This document shows, one piece after another, positions 42,666 through 51,057 of a stretch of 64,000 nt of DNA (positions within the stretch are counted from its first letter, which is position 1; each line of letters starts with the position of its first letter). Where the stretch lies: the NCBI GenBank assembly GCA_028289545.1, contig JANQPG010000092.1, positions 20,443-84,442 of the forward strand. Direction: 5' to 3'. The notes beneath the pieces were generated by a model. It was not told where the DNA came from and ran no database searches. It saw nothing but the letters and a program-made list of their open reading frames with translations. The position numbers and the translations under genes were made by a program. This stretch comes from Woeseiaceae bacterium (GTDB lineage: Bacteria > Pseudomonadota > Gammaproteobacteria > Steroidobacterales > Woeseiaceae).

Positions 42666-44807
42666 ATGGTGAACAAACGAACAAGCGCAGCGCTGCTGCT
42701 CTGCCTGGCCGGCGCCGGCGCAGCGGCACAAGACGAAGGTCAGCGTGCGGCGCTGGAGGAAGTGATCGTCACGGCTGAACGACGCTCCGAAAGCCTGCAG
42801 GACGTGTCGGTGTCGGTCAGCGCGTTCAACGAAGATATGATGGAACGTCGGCAGGTCACGGAGATACTGCAGGTCATGAACGATGTGCCGAATCTCGTCG
42901 GTAACAACAACGTTGGGCAGAGTAGCGCAACGACGTTCTTCATCCGCGGCGTCGGCTCCACCGAATCGATCCCGACCGTGGACACGACGGTTGGACTGTA
43001 CGTCGACGGCGTCTACATCGGTCGCCAGGGCGTCAACAACTTCAGTCTCTTCGACATCGATCGGGTCGAGGTGCTGCGAGGACCGCAGGGCACGCTGTAC
43101 GGCCGCAACTCCAGCGGCGGGGCCGTGAAGATCGTGACCAAGCAGCCGGGCCCGGAACTGTCGCGTCGGATCGAGTTTGCCTACGGCGAAGACGATTTCC
43201 TGTCTGCCCGTGGCTCATTGAACACGCAGGTGGGTGATGGCCCCCTGTACTTTGGAGGGAATTTCCTGGTCGAGCAGCGGGATGGCGTCACCGAGAACAT
43301 CACCCTGGATCGCGACGTCAACGACAAGGACTACATGGGCGGTCGCGCATCCCTGCGCTGGGAGCCGAGCGACTCGGCAAAATTCACGTTGATCGGGGAC
43401 TACAGCCGGGTCGATGAGAACGGATTGTATGGTGTCAATGTTCTCGAGTCGGACTCCGCTGTCCCGAGCATTGCGAACACACCGACCGGCGATCTCTTTC
43501 AGATCGTCAGCGACGAAGACATCGACAACGAGGCAGTGGCTTGGGGCATCTCCCTGCAGGGAGACTGGTTCCTGGGCAACGGCGTCGATCTGACCTCGAT
43601 TACGGCCTACCGATTCACCTCGCAGGACTACAACCTCGATATCTCCGACCGGAATCCGGCAACCTACATACTGAGCGCCGATACGGAATCGACTCAGTTC
43701 TCCCAGGAGTTCCAGCTGACCGGCTCGCTGTTCGATCGCGGCACCTGGGTGGCCGGGCTTTATTACTTCAACGAACAAACGGACTACCTGTTGACCGACG
43801 ACATTCGCATCGCGCCGTTCCTGGTATCCGTGTTCGACAAGGACTTCGACGTCGACGTCGAGAGCATTGCGGGCTTCGGGGAAATCAACTACGACCTCAC
43901 GGATACACTCCGGCTAATCGCAGGCGTCCGTGTTACGAACGACCGGAAGAAGCTGGACGTTGCTCAAACGATCGGCGGCGCGCCAGGATTCGACAGCGCC
44001 AGCCTGTCCGCTCTGGGCGTCGATCTGGACATCGATTTCACCGAGGTCAATCCGAAAGTGGGCCTCGAATTCGATGTCGCCGAAGACGTGCTCCTGTACG
44101 GCACCTACACGCAGGGATTCAAGTCGGGCGGCTGGCAGGCCCGTGTCAACAATCCGCAGCAGTTCCTGAACTTCGAGCCCGAGATTGTCGACTCGTACGA
44201 GATCGGGATGAAGTCCACGTGGCTCGAAAGGCGGCTGCGCCTCAATGCGTCGATTTTCTATACCGACTACCAGGACTTGTTCAACTCGGTTCCGGGCGCG
44301 GGCGGCACGTTCCTCGTCGCCACCGCGGATGCGGAGATTACCGGGCTGGAAATCGAAACGACCTTCCGCGCCAACCAATACCTCGATCTGTACGGCAGCT
44401 TCGGCTTCCTGGACGCGGAGTACAAGAACCTGTCGACCGCGCTCCAGGGTACGCTGGGTGACGAGCTGCAGCGGACCCCGGATTTGAACGCGAAGGTAGG
44501 CGCTTCCATCGATTATCCGCTGGCAAACGGCCGTGGACTGCTCTTCAACGTCGGGTACTCGTACATTACCGAGTACTTCGTAAATCCACAGAACACGCCC
44601 GCATCAGAGACCGGTGATTTCGGCTTGCTCGACGCGTCGATCGGACTCAGCTTCGACGACGGCAAATACGAAATCTCGCTGGCCTGTCGCAACTGCGCCG
44701 ATGAGGAGTACTTCGACAGTATCCTTGATTTCGCCGGCTTTGGGTTCAGCACGGTCTACACGGGACCGCCGCGTCTCGTACGCGCAAGTTTCAGGGCCAG
44801 GTTCTGA
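42666..44807 (+). CDS. TonB-dependent outer-membrane receptor (module B)
   Basis: 713 residues from ATG 42666, nine bases after GGGGGAT; an upstream ATG at 42627 gives a poor, charged N-terminus. The signal peptide ends near GAAAQ. A TonB-box-like EEVIVTAERR follows, then a plug with RGVGSTESIPTVDT and VEVLRGPQGTLYGRNSSGG. The barrel ends LVRASFRARF with terminal Phe. It is the same subgroup as the module A receptor (both have ERRSE-LQDV-VS-S and RNxxGG plug motifs), fitting import of related organic substrates. The MFS gene begins 17 bases downstream. Confidence 0.93.
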   Translation: MVNKRTSAALLLCLAGAGAAAQDEGQRAALEEVIVTAERRSESLQDVSVSVSAFNEDMMERRQVTEILQVMNDVPNLVGNNNVGQSSATTFFIRGVGSTESIPTVDTTVGLYVDGVYIGRQGVNNFSLFDIDRVEVLRGPQGTLYGRNSSGGAVKIVTKQPGPELSRRIEFAYGEDDFLSARGSLNTQVGDGPLYFGGNFLVEQRDGVTENITLDRDVNDKDYMGGRASLRWEPSDSAKFTLIGDYSRVDENGLYGVNVLESDSAVPSIANTPTGDLFQIVSDEDIDNEAVAWGISLQGDWFLGNGVDLTSITAYRFTSQDYNLDISDRNPATYILSADTESTQFSQEFQLTGSLFDRGTWVAGLYYFNEQTDYLLTDDIRIAPFLVSVFDKDFDVDVESIAGFGEINYDLTDTLRLIAGVRVTNDRKKLDVAQTIGGAPGFDSASLSALGVDLDIDFTEVNPKVGLEFDVAEDVLLYGTYTQGFKSGGWQARVNNPQQFLNFEPEIVDSYEIGMKSTWLERRLRLNASIFYTDYQDLFNSVPGAGGTFLVATADAEITGLEIETTFRANQYLDLYGSFGFLDAEYKNLSTALQGTLGDELQRTPDLNAKVGASIDYPLANGRGLLFNVGYSYITEYFVNPQNTPASETGDFGLLDASIGLSFDDGKYEISLACRNCADEEYFDSILDFAGFGFSTVYTGPPRLVRASFRARF

Positions 44808-44824
44808 GTCAGCGTGACTCCGAC

Positions 44825-46198
44825 ATGGCCGTCACGGCTGCAGCTACCGGAGCGCAGGGGGTAGGATCCGCGGAAGAGACGCCGTGGCCAAGCCCGTGGC
44901 GGTCGTGGTACGCGGTTGCGGTATTGCTGGTCGCCTACACCGTCTCTTTTGTCGATCGCTCGATCATGGCGCTGCTGGTCGTGCCCATTCAGGCCGATCT
45001 CGGCATAGGTGACACCGAGATCAGCCTGCTGCACGGTTTCGCCTTCGCCATTTTCTATACGACGCTCGGCATTCCAATTGCGCGCCTCGCCGACCGGATG
45101 TCGCGTCGGCGGATTATTGCCATCGGTATTGCCGTGTGGAGCCTCGCCACGGCGCTCTGCGGGCTGACGCAACGCTTCTGGCAGCTGTTCCTGGCGCGCG
45201 TTGGGGTTGGTGTTGGCGAAGCGGCCTTGTCACCTGCTGCGTATTCGATGATTGCGGACCTGTTTCCGAAACGTCAACTTGCGCGAGCGCTCGCCGTGTA
45301 TTCGACCGGCGTCTATATTGGCGCGGGTCTGGCTTTCATCATTGGCGGTTGGGTCATTCAGACTGTGTCCGAGGCATCGGCGATCAGCTTGCCGTTGGTG
45401 GGCGAACTCAAGCCCTGGCAGTTGACCTTCATCGTCGTTGGGCTACCCGGCCTGCTGGTTGCGCTCTGGATGCTCTCCGTGCGTGAGCCGGCCCGTCGCG
45501 GCACCCGTGCCGACGACAACATTCTGCCGTTCTCCGACGTCCTGCGTTTTGTGCGCGAGCACAAGCGCGTGTACTACGCGCACTTCTTCGGCTTCTCGCT
45601 GATCGGGATCGTGTTCAACGGTTTCCTGGCGTGGACACCGACGCTGCTGATTCGCCGCTTCGACTATTCGGCGCCGGAGGCCGGCCTGGTGCTCGGCATA
45701 CTGCTGCTCGTGCTCGGAACGCTCGGCATCGTTGCCGGCGGCGCACTTGCCGATTGGCTGGAGTCGCGCGGCCGCAAGGACGGCACGATGATTGTGGGCC
45801 TGATTGCCGGGATTGTTCTGACTCCGCTTGCGATTCTCGCACCGCTTGCCGGTACGGCCGCGCTGACGATAGCCCTCTTGAGCGTGTTCTTCTTTTTCTC
45901 GAGTTTTCCCTATGGCGCCTCCGCCGCCGCGCTGCAAATGATTACGCCGAATCGCATGCGCGCCCAGGTGTCCGCCATCTACCTTCTGACGCTGAATCTT
46001 CTGGGTATTGGCCTGAGCGCAACCGCCATAGCGCTTGTGACCGATTTTGTGCTGGGCGATCCGCAGCGCATCGGCAGCTCGATGGCGATCGTTGGCGGCA
46101 TCGCGGCGCCGTTCGGGGCGCTGTTGCTGTATCGGGGCTTACGACCGTTCAGCGAGCGGGTCAGGGCGGTCGAAGCGGGCGTGGGCGGAGCGCCCTGA
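44825..46198 (+). CDS. MFS transporter (module B)
   Basis: 457 residues with twelve hydrophobic segments. The first includes YAVAVLLVAYTVSFVDRSIMALLVVPIQADLG, the loop 2-3 signature is GIPIARLADRMSRRRIIAIG, and helix 4 has RVGVGVGEAALSPAAYSMIADLFPKRQLARALA, typical of the anion/organic-acid or spinster-like MFS groups. It likely carries the substrate across the inner membrane after the TBDT brings it into the periplasm. Module A lacks an equivalent transporter. The stop overlaps the amidohydrolase start by one base (TGATG). Confidence 0.93.
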   Translation: MAVTAAATGAQGVGSAEETPWPSPWRSWYAVAVLLVAYTVSFVDRSIMALLVVPIQADLGIGDTEISLLHGFAFAIFYTTLGIPIARLADRMSRRRIIAIGIAVWSLATALCGLTQRFWQLFLARVGVGVGEAALSPAAYSMIADLFPKRQLARALAVYSTGVYIGAGLAFIIGGWVIQTVSEASAISLPLVGELKPWQLTFIVVGLPGLLVALWMLSVREPARRGTRADDNILPFSDVLRFVREHKRVYYAHFFGFSLIGIVFNGFLAWTPTLLIRRFDYSAPEAGLVLGILLLVLGTLGIVAGGALADWLESRGRKDGTMIVGLIAGIVLTPLAILAPLAGTAALTIALLSVFFFFSSFPYGASAAALQMITPNRMRAQVSAIYLLTLNLLGIGLSATAIALVTDFVLGDPQRIGSSMAIVGGIAAPFGALLLYRGLRPFSERVRAVEAGVGGAP

Positions 46199-47070
46199 TG
46201 GAATCCGGTTACATCGACATTGTAGTCAACCTGTTCACCCCCGAAGAGGTAGAGAGCGGGCAAACCGGCTTTGATGACGCCTTCATGACCCAGGTGCGTA
46301 TGCCGGAGACGTTGCGCCGCGGAGTGACGATCGAAGACTATCTCAGGATCATGGACAAGGCCGGGATCGAGCGCTCGCTGCTAATCGCGGTACGCGCCGG
46401 CGAAAGGACCAACCGGACGTCCTTCGAGATTCCGTACGAGCGCATTGCCCGGTGGCTCGAGAAGTATCCCGATCGGTTTTCCGGTCTTGCAGGTATCGAT
46501 CCCTACCGTGGCATGCAGGGTCTGCGCGAACTCACGCAGGCGGTCGAGGAATACGGCTTTGTCGGCGCACACCTCTATCCGCACTGGTTCCGTTTGCCGC
46601 CGGATGCAGCTCAGTACTACCCGTATTACGCAAAGTGCTGCGAACTCGACGTGCCTCTCATGCTGCAGGTTGGACAGAACCTGATCTACCAGAAGGACGT
46701 CCGCCTGCCGAGTGTCGCGCGACCGATTCTTCTCGATCAGGTGGCCATCGATTTTCCCGAGCTTGCGCTGATCGGCATCCACATCGGCGTGCCATGGACC
46801 GACGAGATGATTGCGATGGCGTGGAAGCATGAGAACGTCTACATCGGTATCGACGCCTACGCGCCCAAGCATCTGCCGGCTTCGCTGCTGCACTACATGA
46901 ACACCTACGGCAGGCACAAAGTGCTGTTCGGTACCGATTGGCCGGTTATTCACCCTGAGCGGGCTGTCGACGAAATGCGTGCACATGACCTGCGGCCCGA
47001 AGCCTTCGCCTGCGTCATGCGAGAGAACGCAGCGCGTGTTTTTCGCTTCGAACGGGATGAGGACGGCTGA
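46198..47070 (+). CDS. Amidohydrolase-superfamily protein without HxH metal motif (module B)
   Basis: 290 residues from ATG 46198, overlapping the MFS stop by one base. A close paralogue of 9999-10877 with long identical blocks such as HENVYIGIDAYAPKHLPAS, KCCELD and HKVLFGTDWPVI. As there, the first-strand HxH is replaced (YIDIVVNLF) and the strand-5 His is Gln (LMLQVGQN), while the later His (IGIHIG) and strand-8 Asp (FGTDWP) remain. The shared loss argues for a conserved non-canonical active site rather than decay. It overlaps the ligase start by one base, as part of a tight operon. Confidence 0.83.
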   Translation: MESGYIDIVVNLFTPEEVESGQTGFDDAFMTQVRMPETLRRGVTIEDYLRIMDKAGIERSLLIAVRAGERTNRTSFEIPYERIARWLEKYPDRFSGLAGIDPYRGMQGLRELTQAVEEYGFVGAHLYPHWFRLPPDAAQYYPYYAKCCELDVPLMLQVGQNLIYQKDVRLPSVARPILLDQVAIDFPELALIGIHIGVPWTDEMIAMAWKHENVYIGIDAYAPKHLPASLLHYMNTYGRHKVLFGTDWPVIHPERAVDEMRAHDLRPEAFACVMRENAARVFRFERDEDG

Positions 47071-48671
47071 TGTCCGCGATGCCGCAAAAGTCGGGGAGCG
47101 CGGCGTCGCTGCCGCGGGGGTTCCGGCACCTGACGATCGCAAGCGGCGTACGCGCAGCCGCACGGAACACGCCTGAAAAGATCGCGATTCGCTGCGACGC
47201 GCGTTCGCGGACTTACGGCCAGCTGCTCTCTCGCATCGATGCGATCGCGGCAATGTGCCAGAGTTTGGGGCTCAAGGCAGGTGAGCACGCGGCGATCGTC
47301 GCACCAAATTGCCTCGAGTATCTCGAAATCGTCTGCGGCGTTGCCGAAATCGGTGCGGCCGTTGCCACGCCGAACCCGCGCCTGACGACTCGCGAGATCG
47401 TCTCGATTTGCGAGGACGCGGAAGCCCGACTGGTGTTTGTGCATCCCGATTACGCAGACGCCGTTCGCGAGACCAGCCTGGCGCGGTACGCGCATGTCAT
47501 CGTCATCGACGAAACGCTGGAACGGGCGCTGGCTGGTCTACCGGGTTTTGCGCCTCACGCCGTCCCCGAGTGGCAGGCTTTCTCGATACCGTACACGTCG
47601 GGCACCACGGGCGACCCGAAAGGTGTGCTCATCTCGCATCGTTCGCGCGTGCTCGGGTTTCACGGCATGGCCGCGCAGTACGGTGTGTACAACGCCGACG
47701 ATACGTTTCTCGCGATTGCGCCTCTGTGCCACGGGGCCGGTTTTGCGTTTGCGATGGCTTCGCTGTATTTCGGCGGTACCTGCGAGATCGTACCGAAGTT
47801 CGACCCCGAACAGGTGCTGCGGCGCCTCGCTGCCGGTGAGGTCAGCGGCGTGTTCATGGTGCCGACGCACTTCCAGTCGATATTTGCGCTACCGGATTCG
47901 ATCCTCGACAGTCAGCGGAAACACGGGCTTCGGGCCATCATGAGCAACGCGGCACCGCTTGCCCAGGCAACGAAGGAACAGATCGTAGAGTACTTCGGCG
48001 AAGGTCTGCTGCACGAACTCTACGGATCGACGGAGGCGGGGATAGTCACCAGCCTCGGACCGGCTGACCAGCTGCGTAAGCTTCAATGCGTCGGCCCGCC
48101 GTTCGCCAATACGGAGATAAAGCTGCTCGACGAGGACGGCGTGGAGGTTGGGCCCAACGAACCCGGCGAACTGTTCAGCCGCTCCCCGTACCTGTTCAAC
48201 GGGTACTGGCGACTGCCGGAGGCCACCGACGATGTTTTCTTCGGCAGCTGGGTTTCGGTCGGGGACATCGCCGTGCGCGACGACGACGGCTGCTTCTACA
48301 TTGTCGATCGCAAGAGCGACATGGTGATTTCCGGCGGCATCAACATCTATCCGCGCGAAATCGAAGAAGAACTGATGCGTCATGACGGCGTTCGCGAAGC
48401 GGCTGTCGTCGGTGCTCCGGATGAAAAGTGGGGCGAGCGTCTTGTCGCCTTTGTATGCGCCAGGGCTGATCGAACGCTCCATGCCGAGGCGCTGCAGGCG
48501 CACTGCGCGGCGGCACTGGCGAGTTACAAGGTGCCCCGCGAGTATCGACTGATCGACGCGTTGCCGCGCAATCCCGGCGGTAAGGTGCTCAAGCGCAAGC
48601 TGCGCGATAACGTTGCATCGCTAGGCGAAGTTCTCGCACCGGCAATGCCGGCCGCCCGAGGGTCGGCATGA
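47070..48671 (+). CDS. AMP-forming acyl-CoA/acyl-adenylate ligase (module B)
   Basis: 533 residues. The P-loop is YTSGTTGDPKG, the aromatic motif YGSTEAG, the hinge VDRKSDMVISGGINIYPREIE, and the catalytic lysine K505 in NPGGKVLKRKL. It is paralogous to the module A ligase along its whole length, with a ~20-residue N-terminal and ~25-residue C-terminal extension of its own. It activates a carboxylate, usually to a CoA ester. The TGATG overlap upstream and the ATGA overlap with the enoyl-CoA hydratase downstream indicate that ligation and hydration/isomerisation are consecutive steps. Confidence 0.93.
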   Translation: MSAMPQKSGSAASLPRGFRHLTIASGVRAAARNTPEKIAIRCDARSRTYGQLLSRIDAIAAMCQSLGLKAGEHAAIVAPNCLEYLEIVCGVAEIGAAVATPNPRLTTREIVSICEDAEARLVFVHPDYADAVRETSLARYAHVIVIDETLERALAGLPGFAPHAVPEWQAFSIPYTSGTTGDPKGVLISHRSRVLGFHGMAAQYGVYNADDTFLAIAPLCHGAGFAFAMASLYFGGTCEIVPKFDPEQVLRRLAAGEVSGVFMVPTHFQSIFALPDSILDSQRKHGLRAIMSNAAPLAQATKEQIVEYFGEGLLHELYGSTEAGIVTSLGPADQLRKLQCVGPPFANTEIKLLDEDGVEVGPNEPGELFSRSPYLFNGYWRLPEATDDVFFGSWVSVGDIAVRDDDGCFYIVDRKSDMVISGGINIYPREIEEELMRHDGVREAAVVGAPDEKWGERLVAFVCARADRTLHAEALQAHCAAALASYKVPREYRLIDALPRNPGGKVLKRKLRDNVASLGEVLAPAMPAARGSA

Positions 48672-49432
48672 GTGAGACGCTCGAGGTAGACCGCCGCGAC
48701 AAGGTGATGGTCGTGACCTTTGACACGCCCGAGCGGCTGAACAGTATTACGGAGGATCGACTTACAGACCTGGAGGCGCTGCTCGACGAGGTGGAGGTCG
48801 ACGAAACGCTGCACGCGCTCGCGTTTACCGGCCGTGGCCGGGCGTTCTGCGTCGGTCTGGACCTGGATCTGCTGAAACGAGCCTTCGACGACGTGGCGTA
48901 CTTCGAGACGGTGGTGCGTCGCCTGAACGGAATCCTGCTGCGTATCGAGGCCCTGCCGTTCGCAACGATTGCCGCGGTCAATGGCTACGCTCGGGCGGGC
49001 GGCTTCGAATTGGCCATTGCCTGCGATCTGCTGCTGATCGGCGAAGGCGCCAGCGTTGGTGACAACCATGCTCACGTTGGCGTTATGCCCGGTGGCGGTT
49101 CGACGCAGCGGCTCCCACGCATGGTGGGCAGTCAGCGCGCAAAGGAGCTCATCTGGAGTGCACGCTGGCTGACGGCAGAGGAGGCCGTGGCCATGGGGCT
49201 GGCTCTCGAGGCCGTGCCGGACGACGGACTTGATGCCCGATTGGATGAGTGGCTCGACATGCTGGCTTCGCGGCCGCGGCCGCTATTGAGCGCCACCAAG
49301 CGTGCCGTCGCCGCGGCGGACCGGCTGGAGACGGCCGCAGGGGTTGAGTATGAAATTCAGGCATTTGTGGACTACCTGACGCATTACCCCGACGCCCGGG
49401 ACGGTTTTCGGCGTTCCATCGATGCCGGCTGA
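48668..49432 (+). CDS. Enoyl-CoA hydratase/isomerase (crotonase superfamily)
   Basis: 254 residues, the standard crotonase length. The CoA-binding oxyanion segment is FTGRGRAFCVGLDLDLL, and the second is AAVNGYARAGGFELAIACDLLL. In the catalytic loop GDNHAHVGVMPGGGSTQRL, the position of the first catalytic Glu of hydratases holds His, while the second Glu is probably retained in AKELIW. That pattern fits an isomerase or a specialised hydratase rather than a classical beta-oxidation hydratase. It overlaps the ligase by four bases, so its substrate is probably the CoA ester made by that ligase. Confidence 0.9.
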   Translation: MSETLEVDRRDKVMVVTFDTPERLNSITEDRLTDLEALLDEVEVDETLHALAFTGRGRAFCVGLDLDLLKRAFDDVAYFETVVRRLNGILLRIEALPFATIAAVNGYARAGGFELAIACDLLLIGEGASVGDNHAHVGVMPGGGSTQRLPRMVGSQRAKELIWSARWLTAEEAVAMGLALEAVPDDGLDARLDEWLDMLASRPRPLLSATKRAVAAADRLETAAGVEYEIQAFVDYLTHYPDARDGFRRSIDAG

Positions 49433-50942
49433 AATTACGCGTCACTACGTCCGGATCGGCTCGCGGCAGATACATTATCGACGAGCCGGCTCGGGTATAC
49501 CCGTCGTGTTGCTCCATGAATCGCCGCGCTCGTCGCTGTCGCTGGTGCCGCTGATCGAGTCGCTTGCCGAGGATTTCCTGGTGATAGCGCCGGATACGCC
49601 GGGCTACGGTTTGTCCGACCCCATTGCGGACCCGCACGCCGATTCTGCGCCCGAGTTGCAAACGTATGCGCACGCGCTGCTGGAGACGCTCGATGCCGTT
49701 GGCGTTCAACGGTTCTCGCTCTACGGCACGCATACCGGCGCGTGTATAGCGGTTGAAACGGCGCTCAGCGCGCCGGAGCGCGTAGCCCGCCTGGTCCTCG
49801 ACGGCTGCCCGCTGTTTACCGGGGAAGAGCGTGACGATCTTCTGGAGCACTATCTGCCGGCGTTCGAGCCGCGGTGGGATGGCTCGCACTTGACCTCACT
49901 CTGGTCGCGGATCGACGATCTGGGGCGCTTTTTTCCGTGGTACAGCCGTGATCCCGAACACCGACTTCCCGGGGATCCGCTGTCTCTCGCTGCGAAACAG
50001 CGAACCGTGCAGGGTTTTCTGGAGTCCGGATCCGACTACGGCCGCGCCTACGCACTGGCGTTTGGACATTCGACTGAGACAGCTCTGGCGGAATTGAGCG
50101 TCCGGACAGATATTATTGCCCGCCCGAGCGACCTGTTGGCTGAGCACGTCGAGCGACTGCCGGCGTCGGCGGAGCGTGTCGTCGCACGGCGCGTGACCGA
50201 AGAGGAGTGGGCTTCGGCGGTAGCGGCCGCATTGGTACCCGACGGTGACAGTGAGGTACCTCCGCCCGTGCCTCCGTTGTCCTTCGAATCCGGCCGTCGC
50301 GTCTTCATACCGACATTTCACGGCAGCTTGCACGCGCGCGTCTCCGGAAGCGGCGAAAAGCCGTGGCTGGTGTTTTTCCACGACATTCCCGGTAACTTCG
50401 CCACACACGAAGAGCAAATAGCGGCGTTGACGGCGGACTATCGGGTGCTGGCGATCGACCTGCCGGGGTGCGCCGACTCCCGATCGGGTTGGCTGCACGA
50501 CAGCTGTCCGAATGCCCGCGAAAGGCTGGAAGCTGCGCTGCAGCTGATCGCCGCTGCGTTGCGGAAGCTCGACACAGACTCGCCGGTGCTGACGGGGGCT
50601 GGCGCGGGTCGTGTCGTCGCTTTGCGCCTGGCCGATCGGGGTCTGGGGACGTTTGCGGACACGGGCGATCAGGACGCAGGCATGCTTTGGCCGGCGGATG
50701 CGGTGGAGGTCGAGCAGTTCGCCGCCGCCGTGCGCCCCAAAAAAGACGGCGCACATCTCTGGTCGCAATGGATGCGGTTCAGGAGTCACCTGGTCGATCG
50801 GGCTTCTGGACCGGCTGACGGATTCGAGTCGCTCGAAAGGCGAGTGACGTTACAGACCCATTCGCGTGTTGCGGCGTTGTCGAAATCGTACGGCGCGATA
50901 GAGCTGCTGGCTGCGCTGGTGAACATCGATCGTATCCCGTAA
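49422..50942 (+). CDS. Tandem alpha/beta-hydrolase-fold protein with non-serine nucleophile sites
   Basis: 506 residues, about twice the length of one domain. Domain 1 (~1-265) has LLHESPRSS, VIAPDTPGYGLSDP and an elbow GTHTG (102-106) with His104 where the serine should be. Domain 2 (~290-506) has VFFHDIPGN, AIDLPGCADSRSG and an elbow GAGAG (392-396) with Gly394. Neither domain shows a clear C-terminal catalytic His. The protein is unlikely to be a conventional esterase. The GxHTG elbow recurs in some uncharacterised family members, so domain 1 may keep another activity. The start overlaps the hydratase by 11 bases. It ends the tightly overlapping part of module B. Confidence 0.85.
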   Translation: MPAEITRHYVRIGSRQIHYRRAGSGIPVVLLHESPRSSLSLVPLIESLAEDFLVIAPDTPGYGLSDPIADPHADSAPELQTYAHALLETLDAVGVQRFSLYGTHTGACIAVETALSAPERVARLVLDGCPLFTGEERDDLLEHYLPAFEPRWDGSHLTSLWSRIDDLGRFFPWYSRDPEHRLPGDPLSLAAKQRTVQGFLESGSDYGRAYALAFGHSTETALAELSVRTDIIARPSDLLAEHVERLPASAERVVARRVTEEEWASAVAAALVPDGDSEVPPPVPPLSFESGRRVFIPTFHGSLHARVSGSGEKPWLVFFHDIPGNFATHEEQIAALTADYRVLAIDLPGCADSRSGWLHDSCPNARERLEAALQLIAAALRKLDTDSPVLTGAGAGRVVALRLADRGLGTFADTGDQDAGMLWPADAVEVEQFAAAVRPKKDGAHLWSQWMRFRSHLVDRASGPADGFESLERRVTLQTHSRVAALSKSYGAIELLAALVNIDRIP

Positions 50943-51017
50943 TCAACGTCCGTGAGTTGCCATCCGGCGCCCCGTCGAAAAGACATCAATCTTTCCGGTA
51001 CTTCGCACCGAGTGCAT

Positions 51018-51026
51018 TGATACACT
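51018..51026 (+). promoter_or_regulatory. Candidate extended -10 before the reductase gene
   Basis: TGATACACT fits the TGnTAnACT pattern also found at 12454 and 13727, 31 bases before the ATG at 51058. No -35 is obvious. It would let the last two genes be transcribed separately from module B. Confidence 0.4.
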
Positions 51027-51057
51027 GCCGAACTCCGTCTTAACCGAAAGGCAAGCA

